Origin: a bacterium | GTDB taxonomy: Bacteria > Zixibacteria > MSB-5A5 > GN15 > FEB-12 | Reading direction: 5' to 3' | DNA length: 6,719 nucleotides | NCBI GenBank assembly: GCA_030629485.1 | Contig: DAOVOW010000104.1 | Coordinates: forward strand, 1 to 6,719 | Shown: one piece after another, positions 1 to 6,007 of the stretch | Layout of the letters: every line of letters begins with the position of its first letter | Position numbering within the stretch: position 1 is the stretch's first letter | Translations under genes and position numbers: made by a program | The notes under the pieces: model-generated | Databases searched by the model: none | Seen by the model: only the letters and a program-made list of their open reading frames with translations | What the model was told of the DNA's origin: nothing

Positions 1-1063
1 CCATCGTGACCACTCGCTGCGGGAACGGAATCTCGATGCCTTCTTCGCGGAAGCGACTGAGGATTCCCTCGCGCAATTCCGAGGCGGTGCGGAACCGTTC
101 CGATGGATCGGCCACCCAGCAGCGCAACGACACGTTGAGTGAACTGTCGCCGAATTCAAGGAAATACCAACTGGGCTTTGGGTCGGCGAGCACTATGGAA
201 TGATTATCGGCCTCGTCAAGCATCACCTGTCGAACCTGATCTATGTCGGAATCGTAGCCCACGCCGACGTCTATCTGCACGCGCAGCCTCGGATGAGGAT
301 AGGTGAGGTTGTGAACGGTTGACTTCATCAGTTCGGAGTTGGGAACGATGATCAGAGTGTTGTCGAAGGTGCGAAACTTGGTGGAGCGAATTCCGACCTG
401 ATCGACCACGGCCGTGGTACCGTCGCCAAGCCGCACTCGATCTCCCACGCGGAAAGGACGGTCGATCATGATCACAAAGCCGCCGATCATGTTGGCAATC
501 GTTTCCTGCGCCGCCAGCGCAATAGCCAGCGACCCGATGCCCAGCACCGCTACCAGACCCATGATGTCGACGCTGAAATGGTCCAGGATAATCAGGAGCG
601 CCAGTACATAGGCAATAATCTTGATCACGCGATCGGCCAGGGGGACGAACTCATCATCGAGCGTTGTCTCAGTGCGGGAGGCGATGTTTTCTGTGTACCA
701 GGATAGCAGTGTTGAGATCACGCCGACAATCATGACGGTAACGATGTATACACCGACGACGAACAGAGCGCCATCTATGGTCCGGAACAGCACCGGCGCG
801 CCGCCTTCGGATATGTGCTCCAGGTAATTGAACAGAGCCACGGCGCCAATGACGAATACCAGGTAAGGGACTCTCCGCTTGATCCCGGCCAATAATCTGT
901 CGTCGAGATCCGTTCGCGTACGCCTGGCGATGCGGTCGGCAATCAGGCTCAGTATTAGTCGCGCCATACTCGCAAACAGTATTGTCAAAAGAATGATGGC
1001 GACGATCCCGGCCACTGTCTGAAGGAGAGGTGGCAGCGGTAGTTTTTCTAATAGTTCATACAT
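1..1063 (-). CDS. MscS-family mechanosensitive ion channel, C-terminal end cut by the window edge
   Basis: Membrane channel of the small-conductance mechanosensitive (MscS) family, which opens under membrane tension and releases solutes on osmotic downshock. The frame is open from the ATG at 1063 to the left edge, 354 codons with no stop. Four hydrophobic helices lie at about residues 16-39, 64-81, 98-120 and 145-161, followed by a Gly/Ala-rich pore helix at 168-195 (LGIGSLAIALAAQ then ANMIGG). The MscS beta domain follows, with DRPFRVGDRVRLGDG at 201-215 and the family signature VPNSEL at 240-245. The alpha/beta C-terminal domain runs to GIEIPFPQRVV near 342-352, a typical MscS ending, so few residues are probably missing. 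It has one more N-terminal helix pair than E. coli MscS, and the pre-helix motif TxLDD occurs twice (51-55, 133-137). It starts 5 bases after the stop of the Ig-like lipoprotein gene, so it is probably the last gene seen of that operon. The family is certain; the exact subfamily is not assigned. Confidence 0.95.
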   Translation of the reverse strand, partial: MYELLEKLPLPPLLQTVAGIVAIILLTILFASMARLILSLIADRIARRTRTDLDDRLLAGIKRRVPYLVFVIGAVALFNYLEHISEGGAPVLFRTIDGALFVVGVYIVTVMIVGVISTLLSWYTENIASRTETTLDDEFVPLADRVIKIIAYVLALLIILDHFSVDIMGLVAVLGIGSLAIALAAQETIANMIGGFVIMIDRPFRVGDRVRLGDGTTAVVDQVGIRSTKFRTFDNTLIIVPNSELMKSTVHNLTYPHPRLRVQIDVGVGYDSDIDQVRQVMLDEADNHSIVLADPKPSWYFLEFGDSSLNVSLRCWVADPSERFRTASELREGILSRFREEGIEIPFPQRVVTM

Positions 1064-1068
1064 CGTTA

Positions 1069-1074
1069 TCACCT
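1069..1074 (-). promoter_or_regulatory. Shine-Dalgarno of the mscS-family gene
   Basis: AGGTGA on the minus strand ends 5 bases before the ATG at 1063. Its last three bases are the TGA stop of the upstream Ig-like lipoprotein gene, so ribosomes ending that gene sit on this site. This supports the chosen ATG and suggests translational coupling. Confidence 0.7.
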
Positions 1075-2751
1075 AAACTCAAATTGTATTCCGGCTGTTT
1101 CGAATCTGGCCCGAACCGCTATCGTGTCCGGAAACTCAGCTATTGTTTCGGCTAAGGCGTAAGGTTCTACGGAACCGTTGCCCTTTTCACCGTCACCGTC
1201 GGAGTCGATAAACCCCGATAACAGATACTTGCCCGCGGGCAGGTCAATCTTGAAGGCGCCGGATGAGGTGGCCATATCAAAAGTGCGGTGCTCACCGACC
1301 TTGCTGAATGACAGCATGACCGGATCGTTTTCTTTACCGGCAATCTCGATCAAAGTCTCACCGGAAATCGACCCCAGCGAGTCGGCATCGATGACTGTGA
1401 AAACATGGTGCCGGAGACTGTCTCCCACCCGATTACCAGCCGGATCGGCTAGTTCAAACTCGGTTATTTCCAGGCGATATCTCGCGCCCGGCTCAAGCGC
1501 GTCGGGGGTCAGCAAGAGGCGTAGCGGGTCGAGCCAGGATGGCGTAACCTCAACCGGCTCGTCCGGCTGCAACCACAACAGGAATGTCTCAGGCGTGAAC
1601 AGCGTGGTATCCAACGGTTCGGAGAAAGTCAACTCAATGACAACCTCGTCGGCAAACATCGGAATGTTGTCGGGAAGAAAGCGCTCTATCCGAGGCGGAT
1701 TGTCGTCCTCGTCGTCGGTCACGGTAATTTTCGCAAAGCCGATGGGCGTACGCGCGCCATCATAGGTCAACGACAAAGAGTAATCACCCTCCAGCAGCTG
1801 CCCGGGCCAGAGGTTCAACATCGCCTGCGATTCATCAGCCGACTCCAGCAAAGCCACGGCCGGTTTAACGAGGCTGCTGTCAGCGGAGGTCAGGACACAC
1901 CAATCCGGATTCTCACTCAACCGTTTCAGGTCGATGGTTTTGGATAATCGCAGCCGCAACATGCCGTCAGGCATATGGGCTGCCGAAAGGATCTCCGGCG
2001 GTATCGTGTCCCGCTCATTCAGAGTCAACATTAGCTGCTCCAGGGGTGCGTCTCCCCCGATCAGTATATGGCGATCCGGAACTGCGAACGGTTCGTGACC
2101 GGAATTGAAGCGGCCATTGTGGTTTTGGTCGTCGTAGGCAATCAGGTCAAACCTTTCACTGGGAAGATAACCGATCGAGAAATCCCCCTCCGCATTCGTT
2201 TGGGCGATATAAAGCGCATCGACCGAGTCCAGCGGCGTACCCACCTGCAATTCGGACGGTCGATACAAGGCCACTATCAGATCGCTCTTCGGCTGACTCT
2301 TCTCGTTGAAGATCCGGCCAGCCGTGCGGCCCTCGGCAATAACCGCGCCGGTTGTGAAGGCTATTGTAAGCGTGCTGTCGAGTTGGTTGCCGCGCAGGTC
2401 TTTTATGGCTGTACCGGCTGAGATAATATATGTCTGGTCGACGGCAAAACTGTCCGCCATAATAATAGTGACATTGTCACTGCGCCACTTGATTTTCGGG
2501 TCGGCAGAGGGACGCGGGGAAATGAAAATCGCCTCTCCCCTGGTGGGTTTGGTGATATGTTCGGAGAAATAAAGGGTGACCTTGTTGCCGGGCTCGACAT
2601 TCACAGCACCGGACGGAGGTTCGGAACCGAGCAGGTACGGCCCGGTTGTGTCGGCCTCACCACCGGGCGGCGGCAATTCCTCGGCACAAGCCATGTACAA
2701 TAGCAGAGTTGTCAGTAGATAAAAGAAAAGCGGTCGACCGGGCGTGCTCAC
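1069..2751 (-). CDS. Lipoprotein with three Ig-like (Big_5/SbsA-type) domains and two carboxypeptidase-regulatory-like domains
   Basis: Predicted 560-residue surface or periplasmic lipoprotein of unknown role. The signal peptide (hydrophobic core about 8-21) ends in LLLYMAC, giving a lipidated Cys22. The Tyr at -3 is unusual for a lipobox, so lipidation is likely but not certain. Residues 35-135 form an Ig-like domain of the Big_5/SbsA type (DTTGPYLLGSEPPSG start, IAFTTG end). Similar Ig-like units begin at about 249 (DTIPPEI) and 350 (DNPPRIERFLP). Beta-sandwich regulatory-like modules sit at about 141-226 and 457-545, each with an acidic loop: DDQNHNG at 207-213 and DSDGDGEKG at 516-524. 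I chose the GTG at 2751 because it overlaps the TPR gene's stop (GTGA) and puts the signal peptide at the N-terminus. An in-frame ATG at 2814 would add 21 charged residues inside the upstream gene. The Shine-Dalgarno is weak (AAGAAG about 9 bases upstream), so coupling is probable. The architecture is common in FCB-group bacteria, where function is mostly unknown; adhesion or envelope scaffolding is only a guess. Confidence 0.88.
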   Translation of the reverse strand: MSTPGRPLFFYLLTTLLLYMACAEELPPPGGEADTTGPYLLGSEPPSGAVNVEPGNKVTLYFSEHITKPTRGEAIFISPRPSADPKIKWRSDNVTIIMADSFAVDQTYIISAGTAIKDLRGNQLDSTLTIAFTTGAVIAEGRTAGRIFNEKSQPKSDLIVALYRPSELQVGTPLDSVDALYIAQTNAEGDFSIGYLPSERFDLIAYDDQNHNGRFNSGHEPFAVPDRHILIGGDAPLEQLMLTLNERDTIPPEILSAAHMPDGMLRLRLSKTIDLKRLSENPDWCVLTSADSSLVKPAVALLESADESQAMLNLWPGQLLEGDYSLSLTYDGARTPIGFAKITVTDDEDDNPPRIERFLPDNIPMFADEVVIELTFSEPLDTTLFTPETFLLWLQPDEPVEVTPSWLDPLRLLLTPDALEPGARYRLEITEFELADPAGNRVGDSLRHHVFTVIDADSLGSISGETLIEIAGKENDPVMLSFSKVGEHRTFDMATSSGAFKIDLPAGKYLLSGFIDSDGDGEKGNGSVEPYALAETIAEFPDTIAVRARFETAGIQFEFR

Positions 2752-4382
2752 AGACCGAGCTTCTTCTTGATCGATTCGTCGTCGGGCTTTTGTTCCAGCG
2801 CCTTGTGCCACCATTGACGTGCCTGCTCCATATCACCGAGAGCTTCATACGTGTCCCCCAGATGATCGAGAATTACCGGGTCGTTGTCAAGCTCGGCGGC
2901 TCGCTGCAAGTGTGGCAATGCCTGGCCGAATTCTCCCAAACGGTAAAACACCCAACCATAACTGTCGAGGAAGGCGGCATTATCCGGTTCCTGGGCTACG
3001 GCTTTTTCGATCAAGCCCTTGGCGTAATCCAGCCGGTCACCTCGATCGCACAGCATGTAGCCGAGATAATTCAAGGCCCCAGCATGATCGGGCGAAGTGG
3101 CCAGCAGTTCCTCGAAGGTCTCCATCGATAATTGAACATCACCGGTAAACTCATAGGCAGCCCCCAGAGCAAAAAGCAAACGGGTCCGTTCATCCGGATC
3201 ATGCACCAGCGCCAGGCCGGAGCGGTACGCCCCTATTTCGTTGTCATCTTGCTCCAGTTTCCGGTATACGAACCCGAGATCCAGCCAACCCTGGGCAACT
3301 GTGTCCACTATCTGAGTCAGCTTGATAAACTCATCACGAGCACGCAGGTAATCCTCCTGGAGGGTAGCTATCCGCCCCAGATAAAAGTGATTGGCCAGAT
3401 TACGCTCACCCGCCGCAACCTCGCCGGTGAAGATCGAGTCGGCCTGGTCCAGCGAGTCCAGTCCAAAGTATACCATGGCCAGCCGATGTCGCGCCGCGTG
3501 GTCATCCGGCGCCAGGCGAGCCATAGTGCGAGCGTACGGCAGAGCCTCGAGCAAAGAGTCACGGTCTATATAATAGCTGGTCAGGTAACGGTTGATGATA
3601 ATATCGTCCGGGGCCACGGCCAAAGCCGCTTTGAGCACAATCGCCACCGAGTCTGGTTGTTCAGCCGATTGGTACAGTTCGCCCAAACGCACGTAGGCCA
3701 GAATATTACCGGCGCCCGGTTCCAGTTCGATTGACCTGGCCAGAGCTTCCTTGGCCGCATCGATATCGCCGCTCCGAGCGTACAGCTTACCAAGCTCGTA
3801 CTGGAGCGCGAAATCATCCGGCGCCAGGCGGGCCATATTGCGGTAGGCCCAGGTCAGGGAATCCAAATCGCCCCGTGTCTGATAGGATGAGGCCAGGTAG
3901 GCGTACGCCCTCCGATTCAGTGAATCCAGAGCTACCGCCTGAAGGTAGGCAGCCCGCGCGGAGTCATTCTCTCCGAGATTTCGATAGGCCGAGGCCAGCA
4001 TGATGTACACATCGACATCCCTGGGCTCTATCGGTTCCAGGGCAGCCGGGATATCTTCGTAACGCTTCAGATAGACAAGCATTCGGGCGAATGAATAGCG
4101 TATCTCGTACGAATCCGGATGAAACTGCAAAGCACGCTTATAGCCCTCGGCCGCTTCGCGGATGTACCCGGACAACTCGAAAAGCACGGCGTTGGAGTAG
4201 TAATGAAAAGCCTTGGGGTGTATCCACTCCGGATCGTCCCTGAGACTCAGTGGTCGGGTCGATGCCTCGGCCTGACCGGAACGGATGTTCGTGCCCAGCC
4301 GGTTCTTGAGTGCCTTGGAGCCACAACCGGCCAGCAACACCAACGTCAAGAGGCTCAAGGTCAGGATTACCCTGGTCGTCAC
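2748..4382 (-). CDS. TPR-repeat outer-envelope lipoprotein
   Basis: A 544-residue lipoprotein made almost wholly of tetratricopeptide repeats, which form helical scaffolds for protein-protein contacts. The signal peptide at 1-19 ends in a textbook lipobox, LLAGC, with Cys20 lipidated. Gly at +2 is not an inner-membrane retention signal under the E. coli rule, so the outer membrane is likely. From about residue 58 to the end there are roughly 14 repeats, recognisable by pairs such as LGxLYxxxGxxxxA and ending in PDD or PDN. The last 112 residues (433-544: ALNYLGYMLCDRGDRLD, FLDSYGWVFYRLGEFGQALP, VILDHLGDTYEALGD) match a conserved C-terminal block seen in many proteobacterial and FCB TPR proteins. 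The start is GTG at 4382. No Shine-Dalgarno lies close to it; see the separate note on an in-frame ATT at 4406. The stop overlaps the next gene's GTG by 4 bases, so the two are coupled. No enzymatic motif is visible; a role in envelope assembly is inference. Confidence 0.92.
   Translation of the reverse strand: MTTRVILTLSLLTLVLLAGCGSKALKNRLGTNIRSGQAEASTRPLSLRDDPEWIHPKAFHYYSNAVLFELSGYIREAAEGYKRALQFHPDSYEIRYSFARMLVYLKRYEDIPAALEPIEPRDVDVYIMLASAYRNLGENDSARAAYLQAVALDSLNRRAYAYLASSYQTRGDLDSLTWAYRNMARLAPDDFALQYELGKLYARSGDIDAAKEALARSIELEPGAGNILAYVRLGELYQSAEQPDSVAIVLKAALAVAPDDIIINRYLTSYYIDRDSLLEALPYARTMARLAPDDHAARHRLAMVYFGLDSLDQADSIFTGEVAAGERNLANHFYLGRIATLQEDYLRARDEFIKLTQIVDTVAQGWLDLGFVYRKLEQDDNEIGAYRSGLALVHDPDERTRLLFALGAAYEFTGDVQLSMETFEELLATSPDHAGALNYLGYMLCDRGDRLDYAKGLIEKAVAQEPDNAAFLDSYGWVFYRLGEFGQALPHLQRAAELDNDPVILDHLGDTYEALGDMEQARQWWHKALEQKPDDESIKKKLGL
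3502..3525. repeat. 24-base direct repeat, copy A, inside the TPR gene
   Basis: This 24-base stretch matches copy B (3814-3837) at 23 of 24 positions, 312 bases away. On the coding strand it covers MARLAPDD at residues 287-294 of the TPR lipoprotein. The spacing equals 104 codons, about three 34-residue repeats, so it looks like the trace of a duplicated three-repeat block. Confidence 0.7.
3814..3837. repeat. 24-base direct repeat, copy B, inside the TPR gene
   Basis: Partner of the copy at 3502-3525, with one mismatch. It encodes MARLAPDD at residues 183-190. The protein sequence on both sides is only moderately similar, so the rest of the duplicated block has diverged or the stretch has been kept by selection. 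Confidence 0.7.
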
Positions 4383-4459
4383 AGTTTTGGAGTCACGATT
4401 GTTAATTACTCACTCCCATCAGCATCTTTCATCCCACAGCTTTTCGTCAACCCGGTGGT

Positions 4460-4488
4460 ATCATATGAGGCGGATATCGAAAAGCCAA
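4460..4488 (-). promoter_or_regulatory. Sigma-70-type promoter candidate for the TPR lipoprotein operon
   Basis: On the minus strand, TTGGCT (-35, at 4483-4488, 4 of 6 consensus bases) and TATGAT (-10, at 4460-4465, 5 of 6) are separated by exactly 17 bases. Transcription would begin near 4452, leaving a leader of about 70 bases before the GTG at 4382. The candidate lies in the 179-base gap after tyrS, consistent with the TPR, Ig-like and mscS genes having their own promoter. It was identified by eye only. Confidence 0.5.
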
Positions 4489-4498
4489 CCCGACCACA

Positions 4499-4521
4499 CG
4501 CCGGCGAAATGTCCACCGGCG
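4499..4521 (-). other. GC-rich hairpin downstream of tyrS
   Basis: In minus-strand RNA, arms of 10 bases can pair around a 3-base loop: six GC pairs (CGCCGG with CCGGCG) extended inward by four pairs, two of them G-U wobbles. It lies 41-63 bases after the tyrS stop and just upstream of the TPR promoter candidate. No U-tract follows, so it is not a standard intrinsic terminator. It could protect the tyrS 3' end, cause pausing, or be chance. Confidence 0.4.
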
Positions 4522-4561
4522 GCTATCACTTATACGATTTCCACCTCGGTCGGTTCTGCGA

Positions 4562-5827
4562 TCAATTCGGCACTAACTTCAAGAAACGTCGCTTGCCGAC
4601 CTTGAGAACCATCTCACACTCCAACCCGAATTCATAATCAGGGTCGGTAATCCTGGTTCCATCCAGTGTAACAGCGCCCGCGCTGATCAGTTTCCGTGCT
4701 TCCCCGTTTGATTTCGAGAGCTTCGCCTTAGCAATAAGATGAACCAGATACACCCGGGTCGGATCAAGTTCCAACTTCTTTAACTGCGCGATATTGAGTT
4801 CCGGGATATCATCGGGTAACTTCTTCTGCGAGAATATCCGCTCAAACTCCTCTCGCGCTGTGCGCCCCGAACCCACGGGGTGGTACGTATCGACCAGGTG
4901 CTCTCCCAGTTCCATCTTCACATCGCGAGGATTCACATCGGAGTTCTTCAGTCGATCTGCCACCTGCTCAAGCATTTGCTCATCGACGTCGGTGGCCAGT
5001 TCGTAATAACTGTAGATTAGCTTATCCGGCAACGACATGACTTTGCCGAAAATCTCGCGAGCCGGTTCGTCGACCCCGATATAATTGCCCAAAGACTTCG
5101 ACATCTTCCTCTCGCCGTCCAGCCCGACCAGAATCGGCATCGTCAGCACCAACTGCGGTCTGACACCGTACGCCTCTTGAATAGTGCGCCCGGCCAGCAG
5201 GTTGAAGGTTTGTTCGGTAGCGCCGATTTCCACATCGGCCTTGATCGCCACTGAATCATAACCCTGCAACAAGGGGTAGAACAATTCGTGAATCGAAATC
5301 GGAGTGCCCCGTCGTAAACGTTTTGTGAAATCATCCCGCTCCAGCATCCGCGCCACCGTGTACTTGGTGGCCAGATGCATGACCTCGATGAACTCCATCT
5401 GCTTGAACCATTCACCATTGAAACGGACTTCTGTTTTGGACTTGTCCAATATCTTGAAGAACTGCTCCTGATACGTCTCAGCGTTCTTCATGATGTCGTC
5501 ATAGGTGAGCTGCGGCCGCGTGGCTGATTGGCCGGAGGGATCACCCACCATGGCGGTATAATCGCCGACAATCAGTACGATCTTATGGCCCAGGTCCTGG
5601 AACTGCCTGAGCTTGCGGATCCCGACCGTGTGACCCAGATGAATATCCGGCGAGGTCGGATCGAATCCCTGTTTGACACGAAGCGGCCGGTTCTGCTCGA
5701 TTGACTCGGCCAGACGTTTCTCGAATTCCCCGACCGGCAGCATCTCAACCGTGCCGCGCGAGATCAACTTCAACTGCTTGTCCAGTTCACGCCTGGTTTC
5801 CGGTGATAATTCAGCTTCTTCGACCAA
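4562..5827 (-). CDS. tyrS: Tyrosyl-tRNA synthetase
   Basis: Cytoplasmic class I aminoacyl-tRNA synthetase that joins tyrosine to tRNA-Tyr using ATP. At 421 residues it has normal length. The Rossmann catalytic domain carries the HIGH motif as HLGH (63-66) and the KMSKS motif exactly (241-245). The tyrosine pocket pattern YxxxQxxD is present as Tyr184, Gln188 and Asp191. An S4 RNA-binding domain occupies about 358-420 (KLSKSNGEARKLISAGAV). The segment ADVEIGATEQTFNLL (197-211), and Lys52 in KQGFDPT where E. coli-type enzymes have Tyr, point to the TyrZ-like branch rather than the E. coli TyrS branch. The start is TTG at 5827: a good AAGGAG lies 6 bases upstream, a TAG stop is in frame two codons before, and the next in-frame Met is residue 29, too close to conserved sequence. 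It is transcribed away from the penicillin-binding protein gene, and the TPR operon lies 179 bases downstream. Confidence 0.97.
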   Translation of the reverse strand: MVEEAELSPETRRELDKQLKLISRGTVEMLPVGEFEKRLAESIEQNRPLRVKQGFDPTSPDIHLGHTVGIRKLRQFQDLGHKIVLIVGDYTAMVGDPSGQSATRPQLTYDDIMKNAETYQEQFFKILDKSKTEVRFNGEWFKQMEFIEVMHLATKYTVARMLERDDFTKRLRRGTPISIHELFYPLLQGYDSVAIKADVEIGATEQTFNLLAGRTIQEAYGVRPQLVLTMPILVGLDGERKMSKSLGNYIGVDEPAREIFGKVMSLPDKLIYSYYELATDVDEQMLEQVADRLKNSDVNPRDVKMELGEHLVDTYHPVGSGRTAREEFERIFSQKKLPDDIPELNIAQLKKLELDPTRVYLVHLIAKAKLSKSNGEARKLISAGAVTLDGTRITDPDYEFGLECEMVLKVGKRRFLKLVPN

Positions 5828-5833
5828 CTGCTA

Positions 5834-5839
5834 CTCCTT
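5834..5839 (-). promoter_or_regulatory. Shine-Dalgarno that fixes the TTG start of tyrS
   Basis: AAGGAG on the minus strand, 6 bases before the TTG at 5827, is close to ideal. With the in-frame TAG at 5831-5833, it makes TTG the only sensible start for the gene. Confidence 0.8.
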
Positions 5840-5917
5840 CACGATATCTGACATCCTGTATCGGCATCTGCCTGACGTCTATTGATTTTCCTTCGGACCG
5901 TAGTCGATACCGGCCCC

Positions 5918-5946
5918 ACGATAGTAAAACAGTTGTATAAAATCAA
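5918..5946 (-). promoter_or_regulatory. Sigma-70-type promoter candidate for tyrS
   Basis: On the minus strand, TTGATT (-35, at 5941-5946) and TATCGT (-10, at 5918-5923) are 17 bases apart, each matching 4 of 6 consensus bases. The start site would be near 5911, giving a leader of about 84 bases. That is too short for a T-box, and no T-box sequence is seen. Other AT-rich pairings in this region are possible. Confidence 0.35.
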
Positions 5947-5972
5947 CGTGTTATCAAGACTGTGGTTTTTGG

Positions 5973-6001
5973 TTGACTTGAAATGGTAACGAGCGGATCA
6001 T
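5973..6001 (+). promoter_or_regulatory. Promoter candidate for the penicillin-binding protein gene
   Basis: TTGACT (5973-5978, 5 of 6 for -35) and GATCAT (5996-6001, 4 of 6 for -10) are separated by 17 bases. Transcription from it would start at about 6008, on or next to the ATG, implying a leaderless message. A TATAAA at 5936-5941 is an alternative -10 but has no convincing -35 in front of it. Confidence 0.35.
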
Positions 6002-6007
6002 AAGCAT

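Noticed and set aside
1178..1765. 195-codon plus-strand open frame opposite the Ig-like lipoprotein gene
   Set aside because: It is low-complexity and Ser/Arg-rich, has no recognisable domain, and is fully antisense to a well-supported gene with a signal peptide and domains.
1069..2814. Longer form of the Ig-like lipoprotein starting at the ATG at 2814
   Set aside because: It adds 21 charged residues in front of the signal peptide and lies inside the TPR gene; the GTG at 2751 in the GTGA overlap explains the N-terminus better.
3132..3734. 200-codon plus-strand open frame, with a neighbour at 2646-3131, opposite the TPR gene
   Set aside because: Both are antisense to clear TPR repeats and show no family signature; they are shadows of the codon pattern of the real gene.
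4119..4637. 172-codon plus-strand open frame crossing the tyrS/TPR spacer
   Set aside because: It overlaps the ends of two well-supported opposite-strand genes, lacks a domain, and crosses the promoter and hairpin region.
5828..5911. T-box or other riboswitch in the tyrS leader
   Set aside because: The leader is only about 84 bases, contains no T-box sequence and no terminator/antiterminator pair.
5932..5947. Inverted repeat GTTG/CAAC in the divergent promoter region as an operator
   Set aside because: The arms are only 4 bases with mismatched centre, well within chance for AT-rich promoter DNA.
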